Assembly: GCA_036386415.1 (NCBI GenBank)
Contig: DASVVT010000088.1
Location: forward strand, 1 to 64,000
Direction: 5' to 3'
DNA: 64,000 nt
From: DASVVT01 sp036386415
GTDB taxonomy: Bacteria; Acidobacteriota; Blastocatellia; Pyrinomonadales; Pyrinomonadaceae
Shown: one piece after another, positions 50,650 to 59,781 of the stretch
Numbering within the stretch: position 1 is the first letter of the stretch
Layout of the letters: each line of letters begins with the position of its first letter
Program-made: the position numbers and the translations under genes
Notes under the pieces: model-generated
Told to the model about the DNA's origin: nothing
The model's input: only the letters and a program-made list of their open reading frames with translations
Databases searched by the model: none

Positions 50650-53280
50650 ATGGCCGTAGCTTCACCTAGACCGCCCGCCGCGCCGACGACGCAGACCGCG
50701 CCGGGTCGTGCGTCCGCCCAGTCGAAACACGCGGCGGAGACCGTGACGGAGTGGTGGGTCGAGTGGCTCAAGTGGCTCGCGCTCGCCGTCTTCATCGCCG
50801 TCCCCATTTTCGCGCACCTGCCCTTCATGCAGCCCTATGCGGGGCGCGTCGTGTGGACGATGGTTGTGGCGAGCCTTCCGCTCTTCATCGTGCTCGTCGG
50901 TTATCATCGCTGGCGGAGACTGTGTCCGCTCGCCTTCTTCGCACAGATTCCCGTGCGCCTTCGCCGTCCAGGCGTGAAGAAGGCATCCCCCTGGCTCGAA
51001 GCTAACTATTATTACGTCGCGTTCACAGTCTTTTTCTTATCACTCTGGATACGCCTGATCGCCACCAACGGCGACGGCCATGCTATCGCGGCCTTCTTCG
51101 TCATGATCGCGCTGGCCGCTCTGATCTTCGGCGCGTTCTACACGGGCAAGACCTGGTGCAACTACATCTGCCCGCTCTCCTTCATCGAGAAGATTTATAC
51201 GGAGCCGCACGGCCTGCGCGAGACGCCGAACTCGCAATGCACCAAGTGTACCGCGTGCAAGAAGCTCTGCCCGGACATCAACGAGGAGAACGGCTACTGG
51301 AAGGAGATTCTGTCGCGCCCGAAGAGGTTCGTCTACTTCGCCTTCCCCGGCCTCGTCTTCGGTTTCTACTTCTATTACTACCTTCAATCGGGGACGTGGG
51401 ATTATTACTTCAAGGGCTGGTGGGTCGATCAACCGATGGTCATCCACTACGCCTTTCTTCCCGGCTACAACGCGGAGACGGCAGGCTTCTTCTTCCTCCC
51501 GTTTGTGCCGCGCGCGCTCGCCTCCATTCTGACGCTGGCCGTTTGCGCACTCCTCAGCATCCTTATCTTCTCGCAGCTTGAAAAGCCTATCGGAGAATGG
51601 CTCCGCCGACAGGAGCCGGAAGCGGACGCCGCGCGCATACGCCACATGATGTTTACCATCACGGCCTTCGCGGCCTTCGTCACCTTCTACACTTTCGCGG
51701 GTGCGCCGACGCTGAGAAGAATCTCGCCCCATTGGGCTCCGCATTTCTTCACGATCCTCGCCGTGCTGACGGCGACCATCTTTCTCGTGCGCCGCATGTT
51801 CCGCACACAGAAGGTCTTTGCCGAAGAGACGGTCGCGCGCAACATCATCAAGCGCTGGGAGTGGACGGACATGCAGCCTCCGAAAGATTTGCACGAGGCT
51901 TTCCTGATTCATACGATCCGCACGCGCGAGAGCGCAAAGGGTTCGGCACAGGTGCTTGAGATGTACAAGGAGGCCGTGCGCGAGACGCTCGCCAACGGCT
52001 TCGTCACGCGCGAGGAAGTGCAGCTTCTGGAGTCTCTGCGTAATCAGTTGCAGATCAAGAAGGCGGATCATGAGAAGGTGATGGCCGCGCTCGCAGAAGA
52101 GGAGCGCGCCCTGATCGCCGACCCGTCGAAGCAGATTTCAGCCGAAAAGCGCCTTCAGCTTGAGACCTACTCGCACGCCCTACAGAACTACCTTGAGCGT
52201 GTCATGACGACGGACGCGCCCGCCGACGACACCTTCATCATACAGTTGCGCTCCGAATATCGCGTGACGAAAGAGGAGCACGAGGCCGTCCTGGACGAGC
52301 TGCTGGGCGGCGAGCAAGGAATGGCGGCGCAACTGGCCGAAGAGATACGCTCGGTCGAGCGCGCCGCGAAGACGATGCAGGCGCTGGAGCTTTCGCCTTC
52401 GCCTTCGCACGACTTCCTGCATGATCTCCTGCGGCGGCGTCGCGCGCGCGCCGTCGAGCGTCTCGTGCGCGGCCTGAGCTTCACGCTCGAAGATGACACG
52501 AGTCGCGGTCTTCGCGCAGGCTTAACCAGCCCGGACGAAGCTCTGCGCCAGTCCGTCATAGAGCAACTGAGCCTGAGCGTCGCGCCCGTCATCAGCGAGC
52601 GGCTGCTCGCGGCCTATCGTGAAACGTCTGTTCTGGAATCCTCTATGCCGACGCTCACGGAGATGCTGGCGGCGCGCACAGAGAGCCTCGATCCGTATGT
52701 GCGCGCCGTCGCGCTCTACGCCCTGGGCGAGCGCGGCGCGGCTGGCGTCCGCATACTTGAGCGATTGAGCGCGGACGAGCACGAGCTGGTGCGCGAGACG
52801 GCGCTGCACCTCGTCTCAAGAAAGGGGAAAGAGGAAGAGGGCGGCCACAGCGGTCTCATCACCATCGAGAAGATGATCGCTCTGCGCTCCGCGCCGATCT
52901 TCTCAAGCCTTGCGCCTGAAGGTCTGGCGGAACTGGCGCGCGCCAGCCTCGAAGATGATTACGCGCCGAATGAGACCCTCTGCCTGGAGGGCGAGCCGGG
53001 CAACGAGGTCTTCATCCTGCTCGCGGGTGAAGTGAAAGTCCTGCGCCGCAATGGCGCTGAAGAGAAGGTGATCGCCACGGAGAAGGCTGGCAGTTTCATA
53101 GGCGAGATGGCTGTGCTAGACCCTGCGCCGCGCTCTGCCACAGTCGCCGCGTCCGATGGGGGCGCGCGCGTCCTGCGTCTGGACGGCACAGCCTTTCGTG
53201 AATCGCTCAAGGTCGATCCGGCCATCGCCTCCGGCGTCATACGCACGCTCGCACAAAGGCTGCGAAACATTCAGAAGTAA
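50650..53280 (+). CDS. Membrane 4Fe-4S polyferredoxin fused to helical repeats and a cyclic-nucleotide-binding domain
   Basis: 876 residues. An N-terminal multi-helix membrane part carries RRLCPLAFF and WCNYICPLSFIE cysteine motifs, and CTKCTACKKLCPDI supplies further 4Fe-4S ligands; this resembles NapH/NosR-type electron-transfer proteins. A soluble part has two helical repeat segments (about 440-590, VTREEVQLLESLRNQ and VTKEEHEAVLDELLG), then HEAT-like helices (about 620-740). A cNMP-binding domain of the Crp type (about 755-870) ends the chain (GEVKVLRRNG, IGEMAVLDPAPRSATV). It suggests electron transfer at the membrane controlled by a nucleotide or ligand; the partners are unknown. Confidence 0.8.
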   Translation: MAVASPRPPAAPTTQTAPGRASAQSKHAAETVTEWWVEWLKWLALAVFIAVPIFAHLPFMQPYAGRVVWTMVVASLPLFIVLVGYHRWRRLCPLAFFAQIPVRLRRPGVKKASPWLEANYYYVAFTVFFLSLWIRLIATNGDGHAIAAFFVMIALAALIFGAFYTGKTWCNYICPLSFIEKIYTEPHGLRETPNSQCTKCTACKKLCPDINEENGYWKEILSRPKRFVYFAFPGLVFGFYFYYYLQSGTWDYYFKGWWVDQPMVIHYAFLPGYNAETAGFFFLPFVPRALASILTLAVCALLSILIFSQLEKPIGEWLRRQEPEADAARIRHMMFTITAFAAFVTFYTFAGAPTLRRISPHWAPHFFTILAVLTATIFLVRRMFRTQKVFAEETVARNIIKRWEWTDMQPPKDLHEAFLIHTIRTRESAKGSAQVLEMYKEAVRETLANGFVTREEVQLLESLRNQLQIKKADHEKVMAALAEEERALIADPSKQISAEKRLQLETYSHALQNYLERVMTTDAPADDTFIIQLRSEYRVTKEEHEAVLDELLGGEQGMAAQLAEEIRSVERAAKTMQALELSPSPSHDFLHDLLRRRRARAVERLVRGLSFTLEDDTSRGLRAGLTSPDEALRQSVIEQLSLSVAPVISERLLAAYRETSVLESSMPTLTEMLAARTESLDPYVRAVALYALGERGAAGVRILERLSADEHELVRETALHLVSRKGKEEEGGHSGLITIEKMIALRSAPIFSSLAPEGLAELARASLEDDYAPNETLCLEGEPGNEVFILLAGEVKVLRRNGAEEKVIATEKAGSFIGEMAVLDPAPRSATVAASDGGARVLRLDGTAFRESLKVDPAIASGVIRTLAQRLRNIQK

Positions 53281-53339
53281 GGTCAAAATGGATGGGACAG
53301 CGTAGTGTGAGACTATCGGCGCTGGCGTTAAGAATCTAA

Positions 53340-53500
53340 GCTGATGCGCTAAGACTCTCATCATGGCTGCTTAGCTTCTCATCACGGCAGACGAGATTAT
53401 ATTTCCCACGCGTGAGAGTCTCGGCGGCAGTGATGAGAGTCTCATCACTGTAAATCGGGTTCCCATCAAAGCTGGTGAGAGGTTCATCGCGCATGAATAC
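53340..53500. promoter_or_regulatory. Cluster of GAGAGTCTCATCA half-sites upstream of the ABC genes
   Basis: An exact 23-bp palindrome CAGTGATGAGA-G-TCTCATCACTG at 53428-53450 stands amid half-sites: GACTCTCATCATGG (about 53353), CTTCTCATCACGG (about 53376), GTGAGAGTCTC (about 53412), GGTGAGAGGTTCATC (about 53474). This suggests repeated regulator-binding sites upstream of the ABC transporter. On the minus strand the region stays open (DEKLSSHDESLSASA), but it has no ribosome site or homology, so I treat that as chance. Confidence 0.5.
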
Positions 53501-53563
53501 CTCCTGCTCAGAGATGATAAGAACCTGAGCACAGCCGATTTCAAAGGAGTCACGCATTAAGAG

Positions 53564-54673
53564 GTGACATTTCTTTCTCTCCAAAACATCTCGAAGCGAT
53601 ACGACGCGACCGTGGCCGTCGCCGATCTTTCGCTCGCCATCGAGCGGGGCGAGTTCTTCGGGCTGCTCGGCCCGTCCGGGTGCGGCAAGACGACTACGCT
53701 GCGTATGATCGCAGGCCTGGAGACGCCGGACAGAGGGGTCATACAGTTCGATGGTCGGGACATCACGCGGCTCTCGCCCGAGCGGCGCGGCTTCGGCATG
53801 GTCTTTCAAAACTACGCGCTCTTCCCTCACCTAGACGTCTTTGAGAACGTCGCCTTCGGCCTGCGCGCGCGCCGTCGCCCGAAGGCGGAGATCACGGAGC
53901 GCGTCAAGAGCGCCCTCCAACTGGTGCAGCTTCCAGGCTACGAGCGGCGTCGCACGGGCGAGCTTTCGGGCGGCCAGCAACAGAGAGTCGCCATCGCGCG
54001 CGCCATCAGTATTGAGCCTGCGCTCCTGCTCTTTGACGAGCCACTCTCGAACCTGGACGTAGCCCTGCGCGAAGAGACGCGCGGCGAATTGCGCGAGCTG
54101 GTGGCACGCCTGAACCTGACCGCCGTTTACGTCACGCACGACCAGGAGGAAGCCTTCGCGCTCTGCGACCGCATCTGCGTGATGAGCGAAGGCCGCAGCC
54201 TGCAAACAGGAACGCCGCGCGAGCTTTACGAACGTCCCGCAGAGGCGCTGGTCGCACGCTTTCTCGGACGCAACAATCTCATCAAAGCCATGCGCCTGAG
54301 CGCCAGCCACGTCCGCAGCGCAACCTTCAAGACCCTCGAAGGCGGCCACACGCTCAACGTCTTCGTCCGGAAGGAGGATTTAAGCCCTCTCAACTCCGCC
54401 GCGACGCTCGCCATACGCCCGGAGTATCTACGTCTCAGTAAGACAGAAATAGTGGAAGATAACACTCTCCAAGCGACCGTTCGTGAGATCAACTTCACGG
54501 GCGCAACGACAAGCATCAAGCTGGACGCGGGCGGTCTCGCCCTCGAAGCCCTCGTCATTCAGGCGGACGGCCTCTCCGTCGGCGACGCCTGCATGGTCAT
54601 GCTGCCCCCTCAACACATCACGATCTTAGGGATGAACAAAGGGATGAGGGATGAACGAAGGGATGAGGGATGA
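53564..54673 (+). CDS. ABC transporter ATP-binding protein, FbpC/PotA type
   Basis: 369 residues from GTG 53564. Walker A GPSGCGKTT, signature LSGGQQQRVAIARA, Walker B LLLFDEPLSNLD, H-loop VTHDQEEA; a C-terminal TOBE-type domain follows (about 255-355). The family powers ferric iron, polyamine or sugar import; the fused permease downstream suits the Fe3+-type class. The last ~15 residues (NKGMRDERRDEG) are encoded by a GGGATGA repeat. The gene is followed after 3 bp by the permease frame. Confidence 0.93.
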   Translation: MTFLSLQNISKRYDATVAVADLSLAIERGEFFGLLGPSGCGKTTTLRMIAGLETPDRGVIQFDGRDITRLSPERRGFGMVFQNYALFPHLDVFENVAFGLRARRRPKAEITERVKSALQLVQLPGYERRRTGELSGGQQQRVAIARAISIEPALLLFDEPLSNLDVALREETRGELRELVARLNLTAVYVTHDQEEAFALCDRICVMSEGRSLQTGTPRELYERPAEALVARFLGRNNLIKAMRLSASHVRSATFKTLEGGHTLNVFVRKEDLSPLNSAATLAIRPEYLRLSKTEIVEDNTLQATVREINFTGATTSIKLDAGGLALEALVIQADGLSVGDACMVMLPPQHITILGMNKGMRDERRDEG

Positions 54674-54852
54674 GGGATGAGGGATGAAGAAAAGAAAGCA
54701 GCAGGCGGCAAGCAGAGCGCAGTAAGCGGAAAGCGTGAGAGCGTAAGCAACAAAAATCCAACCTCTGCTGGCTTTAGCTTTTTGTCTTCATTCATCCCTC
54801 ATCCCTCATCCCTCATCCCTTCGCAAGTCCCTCATCCCTCATCCCTCATCCT
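54628..54852. repeat. Palindromic repeat family C (GGGATGA motif) spanning an ABC gene junction
   Basis: Tandem GGGATGA units on the left (54630-54690) and the inverse TCATCCC on the right (54790-54852), with a ~100-bp loop. The left arm encodes the C-terminus of the ATPase and the start of the permease; the right arm encodes PHPSSLIPS-type residues of the permease N-terminus. Confidence 0.88.
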
Positions 54853-56506
54853 TTCGTTTGTTGTCTTCCTCGTTCTCCTTTACGGCGTCGTCTATCCGAA
54901 TCTTCATGTGCTCGTCGCTTCGCTCTTGCGCGACGGCGCATGGTCTGTGGGTAATTACGTAGAGGCGCTCTCTAGCCGCACGGTGCAGGAATCAATCGCG
55001 TCGAGCATCGGCCTGTCGCTGCTGACGGTTCTGTTGTGCGCGCTGGTCGGTGTGCCGCTGGCTTTCCTCTTCGAGCGCTATGCGTTTCCGGCGCGGCGGC
55101 TCTTTGCGACGCTCGCGACGCTCCCGCTCGTGCTTCCGCCCCTGGTCGGCACGGTCGCCTTCATCTTCCTGTGCGGCGAGTCTGGCATTCTGGCGCGCGC
55201 CGTCCAGTGGGCGTTTGATTTAAGGAGCGCGCCGTGGTCTTTGCGCGGGTGGACGGCGCTTTTGATCTTTCACACCTACACGATGTACCCGTTCTTTTAC
55301 GTCCTGACAGGAGCCGGACTCAGGCTGACGGACGCAGGGCTCAGCGAAGCCGCGCGCAGTCTCGGCGCACAGCCCTTCACAGTTCTGCGTCGCGTCGTGC
55401 TGCCGCAACTGACGCCTTCTCTCATCGCCGCCGCGCTCCTGACCTTTATGACTTCAATGGCATCGTTTAGCGCGCCGCTTCTGTTCGGGGGCGGCGTGCG
55501 CGTGCTGACGCTTGAAATCTACAACGCGCGACAGCGCGGCGACGGGGCGGTGGCGCTCACGGAGACCGTCATCCTGGCGATAATCTCGCTTTGCGCGCTC
55601 CTCTTCTTTCAGCGCTACGAGGGGACGCGCCGGTTCGTCGCGGCGGCCATGAAGGGCACTGCGCGCCGCCGCTCGCCCATTAAGAGCGGGACGACGCGCG
55701 CCGTAGCCGTCATCTGCGGCTCCGTTTTCAGCATCGCCCTGGCGCTGCCGGTCGCCACGCTCGTGCTCGTCAGTTTCGCACGCGAAGGAGGCTGGACGAC
55801 GCAAGCCCTGCCTCCCTCATACACGCTCGATAACTACGCGCGTCTGCTCACCGAAGGCGGGACGGGCGAGGTGATTATCAACAGCCTGTTGATGTCCGGC
55901 ATCGCGGCTCTCGCGGCGCTCTGCTGGAGTTTCTGCGCAGCATCTCTGGTGGCGGGTGGTAAAAGATCAAGCGGCGTGAGATCAAGATGGCGGCGCGTGG
56001 TCTCGCTGCTCGTGCTCGTCCCCTGGGCTTTGCCGGGCACGGTCGTCGCTATCAGCATCAGTGAAGCTTACGGCGAGACGAACCCGCTCACGGGCTCCTT
56101 CATTCTCGTCGGCACGTTCTGGATTCTACCCGTCATCTACTTTCTGCGTTTTATGCCGCTCGTGGTGCGCGCCGTGCAGGCCAGCATGGAGCAGATAGAC
56201 CCTGCGCTGGAAGAAGCGGCGGGGAGCCTCGGCGCGCATTGGTGGCAGCGCTTCTGGCGTGTGCGGCTGCCGCTCATCTGGCACGGCGCGCTCGCAGGCG
56301 CGCTGCTGGCGTTCGTCATCGCGCTCGGCGAATACGTCGCCAGCGTGCTCGTCTTCGTCCCTTCAAACCGCCCCATCTCAATCGCCATCGCGAGCGAGAT
56401 GCGCGACTTTCGACTGGGCACTGCCGCCGCCTACGGCGTGATACTCATCTTCATCATCGCCGCCAGCATGGCAATCGCCGCAAGGCTGGAAAAAAGGAGA
56501 CGGTAA
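54677..56506 (+). CDS. Fused ABC permease, Fe3+-type (two BPD modules)
   Basis: 609 residues with two copies of the binding-protein-dependent permease module: first about 90-290 (EAA-type loop LSEAARSLGAQPFTVLRRVVLP), second about 390-600 (LEEAAGSLGAHWWQRFWRVRLP). The fused layout is typical of FbpB-type iron permeases. The first ~58 residues lie in a GGGATGA repeat, and there is no alternative ATG closer to the membrane helices, so the repeat may supply the translation start. No periplasmic-binding-protein gene is next to it. Confidence 0.88.
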   Translation: MRDEEKKAAGGKQSAVSGKRESVSNKNPTSAGFSFLSSFIPHPSSLIPSQVPHPSSLILSFVVFLVLLYGVVYPNLHVLVASLLRDGAWSVGNYVEALSSRTVQESIASSIGLSLLTVLLCALVGVPLAFLFERYAFPARRLFATLATLPLVLPPLVGTVAFIFLCGESGILARAVQWAFDLRSAPWSLRGWTALLIFHTYTMYPFFYVLTGAGLRLTDAGLSEAARSLGAQPFTVLRRVVLPQLTPSLIAAALLTFMTSMASFSAPLLFGGGVRVLTLEIYNARQRGDGAVALTETVILAIISLCALLFFQRYEGTRRFVAAAMKGTARRRSPIKSGTTRAVAVICGSVFSIALALPVATLVLVSFAREGGWTTQALPPSYTLDNYARLLTEGGTGEVIINSLLMSGIAALAALCWSFCAASLVAGGKRSSGVRSRWRRVVSLLVLVPWALPGTVVAISISEAYGETNPLTGSFILVGTFWILPVIYFLRFMPLVVRAVQASMEQIDPALEEAAGSLGAHWWQRFWRVRLPLIWHGALAGALLAFVIALGEYVASVLVFVPSNRPISIAIASEMRDFRLGTAAAYGVILIFIIAASMAIAARLEKRRR

Positions 56507-56636
56507 GTCAGTAGACAGTAGTCAGTAGTCAGTAGCCAGTAGAAAAGCGTTCGCTAGCGAGCGCGTCATGGTGACGGCGTCAGTACCCGCAGCGCGGAGC
56601 GCCTACTGACTACTGACTACTGTCTACTGTCTACTG
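56507..56636. repeat. Palindromic repeat family A, copy 5
   Basis: CAGTAGACAGTAGTCAGTAG left arm and CTACTGACTACTGACTACTG right arm, loop with GCGCGGAGCGCC as in copy 2. It lies directly after the permease stop. Confidence 0.9.
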
Positions 56637-56656
56637 TATTGTATATTCTTCCCTTG

Positions 56657-57136
56657 ATGGCTCTCTTTAACTGTCTGAAGTGGCCTGAGATGCGGGAGGT
56701 TGCGCTCGAACTCATCGCGAGGGTGCATGAGGGGCACGGGCGCGGGCGCTTCTCGATCCCTGTGGTCGATTTCGCGCGCGTCTTTGCGCCCGGTGCGAGT
56801 GAGACGGAATTAGCGAAAGTCGCAGAGCGCGGCGACATTCATTTCACGGCGCAGGGTGAGAGCGGCGGCACGTTCACACTTACAGCGGGGCTGCGTGCGA
56901 CCTTCGATCTGGGACGCGAGGGGCTGGTCATGCGCGTCCCCGAACGCATGAGCGGCCACTACGAGGTTCGCGCTCGCGCTTTCAATATAGAATTCAACAA
57001 AGGCGAAGAGCTGGAAGGCTGCAAACGTCTTCTGATTCTCGTCTGCCATCGCGTCGTCAGCGTGGAGGTCTCTTCCGCGCGCGTCGATGTGCACTTACCG
57101 AGCAGGATTTTTGACCTGTGTGTAGAGTTCGGATGA
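56657..57136 (+). CDS. Hypothetical protein coupled to deacetylase gene
   Basis: 159 residues from ATG 56657 (an in-frame TTG at 56639 lies at the repeat edge and is less likely). Not recognised. No signal peptide or membrane helix; short beta-rich segments (GTFTLTAGLRATFDL, HYEVRARAFNIEF) and a C-terminal VVSVEVSSARVDVHLP suggest a beta-sandwich fold. Its TGA stop overlaps the start of the LmbE-like gene (ATGA), so the two are translated together. Confidence 0.7.
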   Translation: MALFNCLKWPEMREVALELIARVHEGHGRGRFSIPVVDFARVFAPGASETELAKVAERGDIHFTAQGESGGTFTLTAGLRATFDLGREGLVMRVPERMSGHYEVRARAFNIEFNKGEELEGCKRLLILVCHRVVSVEVSSARVDVHLPSRIFDLCVEFG

Positions 57137-59781
57137 TTATCAATCAAAGATCACAGAACAAGCATCTGCACCACGCGGTGCGCGCTTTCCTCGCGTTCTC
57201 TCTCGCGGCGCTGCTGGCCGTCTCCTGGCTCGACGATGTCGCGCCGCGATCCCTGGCAGCCAGCACGTCGAAAGAGGATGCGGCGCTCTATCAGGCGCTG
57301 CTTGACCTGACCAATCCCTGGACGGTGATGTGCGTCGCCGCGCACCCGGACGACGAGGACGGCGCGACGCTGACCCTGCTCCGGCGCAAATACGGCGTGC
57401 ATACCGTGACGCTCTTTTCCACTTACGGCGAAGGCGGCCAGAACGCCGTCGGGCCGGAGTTGTACGAAGAGTTGGGCGCGATGCGCGCGCGTGAGACGCT
57501 GGAAGCGGCGGAGATTCAAGGCTCTGAAGCCTACTTTCTGGGGCTGCGTGATTTCGGCTTCTCGAAGTCCGCTGAGGAGGCTTTTCGCGTCTGGGGTCAC
57601 GAAGAGGCGCTCAAACGCATGGTCTTACAGATTCGGCGGCTGCGCCCGGACGTGATCATCACCAACCACGACACAGGAAGCGGCCACGGCCATCACCAGG
57701 CGACCGGACGGCTCGTGCTGGAAGCTTTCGATATGGCTGCCGACCCCGCACGATTCCCCGAACAACTGCGCGCCGGTCTGAGCGTCTGGCAGCCGCAGAG
57801 GCTTTTCGTACGCACCTTCTCTGAAAGCGGAGCTGGCGACAAAAAGGGCGCAGATGAAGCCCGTGGTCTGATTTCCATAGATGTCAACGAGCGCGACGCG
57901 GCGTGGGGATCGACGTACGCGCAGCAGGCTTTGCGCGCTCTGCAACGCCATGCCACGCAGGGCCCCTGGCCGCCAACGATTCCCGCAGGCGGACGCCCGC
58001 TCATTCGCTATCGCCTCGCGCGCACAGCGAAAGAGGCCGCGCCGTTGCCCGGCAATGCATCTTCATTCCTCGATGGTCTGACTCTGCCCGAATCCGTTGC
58101 AGGAAAACTCAGGCTATCGGCAGCGAGGACTTTCCTGGCGCTTTACGCCGATGCGGGAGGAGAAGGCGAACGCGTGCTCGGCGCGCTCATCGCTGCACGA
58201 AAAGAACGCGGACTCTTTGCACTGACCACAAACGATGACCCGCGCTTCCTCTTGATGTCCGCGCGCTTCGACCGCGCGCTGGCTGTGGCGAGCGGCGTCT
58301 CAGTAAACTTCGAGCCGCGCCGCGAGCCTTTGATACCCGGCGTGCACGCCGCTTTCAACATCAACATAGAAAATCGAGGCACTCTGCCCGTCACCGTCAA
58401 GAGCCTGTCTTTCAGCGGAGGCGGGCAAGGCGCGACGCCTCTGCTCAAGGAGCCCGTAGAGGTTGCGCCAGGCAAAACGTTTGTCGCCAAGGCCGAGTAT
58501 ACCGGCGCGAAGGCTTTAACGATCAACGTACCCCACGCGGCGCATCTTTACGATGGACGCGTCTTCGGCGAGCAGTTCAGCGCAGAAGCGTTAGTCAATC
58601 TGGGCGGCACGAGCTTTCCCGTCGTCTCGAAAACAATGGTCGATGTCGCGCCCGCCGTGGAGATCAAAAGCATCACGCCGTCGCCCATCGTCCTGACGCC
58701 GACAACTATCAATAAGCCCGTGCCTTTTACGCTCCGTCTTGTCAATCACCAGCGCGCGGAGTTCAGAGGAAGGGTCAAACTCGGCGGCCTGATAAATACA
58801 ACGCGCTCTGATCTACGGTTCACGATTGGAGCCAATGAGACGCTCGATTTTAAGAACCAGTTGAGCTTTCCCGCAGACCGCAATCGGCCAGGTCACGCCA
58901 ACAAGCCTGTCCCGGATGTGTTGGCGTTCGCAATCATCCCAGAGGGCAGGCAGAAACCGCTCACGCAGCAGACAGTCCGGGTCGCATACAGCGACGCGCG
59001 CGTTGCGGCTGGACTTCGCGTCGGCTACGTGCGCAGTTTCGACGACACATTGCGCGATGCCCTGGCTGCGCTCGGCGTCGAAGCGAAAGAGTTAACGGTC
59101 GATGATATTCGCGTCGGCGATTTAAAGCCGTATGACACGATCATCATCGACAATCGCGGTTATCAGGCGCACACGGAACTGATCGCCGCCAACCCGCGCC
59201 TGCTTGAGTACGTGAGCGCAGGGGGCACGCTGATCGTTTTCTATCACAAGCCGAATGAGTGGAATCCAGACCCCTCGAAGGGGCGCACGCAGCTTGCGCC
59301 CTACACGATCATGGCAGGCAACGAGCGCGTCACGGACGAGAACGCAGGCGTAGCCTTCGTCGAGCCCGCGCACGCGCTGCTCAACTTTCCGAACAAGATC
59401 ACGGCGGACGATTTCAGAGGCTGGATTCAAGAGCGCGGCCTCTATTATCCGGATCAATGGGATGAGCATTACAGCGCTCCGCTCGCCTCAAGCGATGCGG
59501 GCGAGAAGCCTTTGCGGGGCGGCTTGCTGGCCGCTGATTATGGGCGCGGGCGCTACATCTACACGAGCATGGTCTGGTACAGACAACTGCGCGCCGGCAT
59601 CCCCGGTGCTTATCGTATGTTCGCCAACATGCTCAGCTATGGGCGTATGCGGAATGCTGATTTCGGATTGCGGATTGAAAGATTTGTGATCTCAAATCTC
59701 AGACTTCAGATTCGAGATTCCAGGAGCGCCAATCCGCATTCCGCATTCCGAAATCCGCATTCCGTTTGGGGTTTTGAATGA
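57133..59781 (+). CDS. Secreted LmbE-like (PIG-L) deacetylase with large C-terminal extension
   Basis: 882 residues from ATG 57133, which is the overlap start (ATGA) with the preceding gene and gives a signal peptide (FLAFSLAALLAVSW). The PIG-L domain (about 60-260) has the metal motif AHPDDE (about residue 69) and the histidines in GSGHGHHQATG; members deacetylate GlcNAc-type substrates. The rest (about 300-860) has beta-sandwich segments and a glutamine-amidotransferase-like part (YDTIIIDNRGYQAH). The last ~35 residues (RNADFGLRIERFV...NPHSAFRNPHS) are encoded by a D-family repeat, an added tail. Confidence 0.88.
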   Translation: MIINQRSQNKHLHHAVRAFLAFSLAALLAVSWLDDVAPRSLAASTSKEDAALYQALLDLTNPWTVMCVAAHPDDEDGATLTLLRRKYGVHTVTLFSTYGEGGQNAVGPELYEELGAMRARETLEAAEIQGSEAYFLGLRDFGFSKSAEEAFRVWGHEEALKRMVLQIRRLRPDVIITNHDTGSGHGHHQATGRLVLEAFDMAADPARFPEQLRAGLSVWQPQRLFVRTFSESGAGDKKGADEARGLISIDVNERDAAWGSTYAQQALRALQRHATQGPWPPTIPAGGRPLIRYRLARTAKEAAPLPGNASSFLDGLTLPESVAGKLRLSAARTFLALYADAGGEGERVLGALIAARKERGLFALTTNDDPRFLLMSARFDRALAVASGVSVNFEPRREPLIPGVHAAFNINIENRGTLPVTVKSLSFSGGGQGATPLLKEPVEVAPGKTFVAKAEYTGAKALTINVPHAAHLYDGRVFGEQFSAEALVNLGGTSFPVVSKTMVDVAPAVEIKSITPSPIVLTPTTINKPVPFTLRLVNHQRAEFRGRVKLGGLINTTRSDLRFTIGANETLDFKNQLSFPADRNRPGHANKPVPDVLAFAIIPEGRQKPLTQQTVRVAYSDARVAAGLRVGYVRSFDDTLRDALAALGVEAKELTVDDIRVGDLKPYDTIIIDNRGYQAHTELIAANPRLLEYVSAGGTLIVFYHKPNEWNPDPSKGRTQLAPYTIMAGNERVTDENAGVAFVEPAHALLNFPNKITADDFRGWIQERGLYYPDQWDEHYSAPLASSDAGEKPLRGGLLAADYGRGRYIYTSMVWYRQLRAGIPGAYRMFANMLSYGRMRNADFGLRIERFVISNLRLQIRDSRSANPHSAFRNPHSVWGFE
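59648..59764. repeat. Palindromic repeat family D, copy 3, inside the deacetylase 3' end
   Basis: GCGGAATGCTGATTTCGGATT left, AATCCGCATTCCGCATTCCG right. The loop is the inverse complement of copy 1. Translated in frame as the end of the LmbE-like protein; the next gene starts right after it. Confidence 0.9.

Noticed and set aside
53336..53830. Long minus-strand frame over the ABC start and its upstream palindromes (ends DEKLSSHDESLSASA)
   Set aside because: It runs antisense into the well-supported ATPase gene, has no ribosome site or recognisable domain, and its regularity comes from the repeated DNA half-sites.
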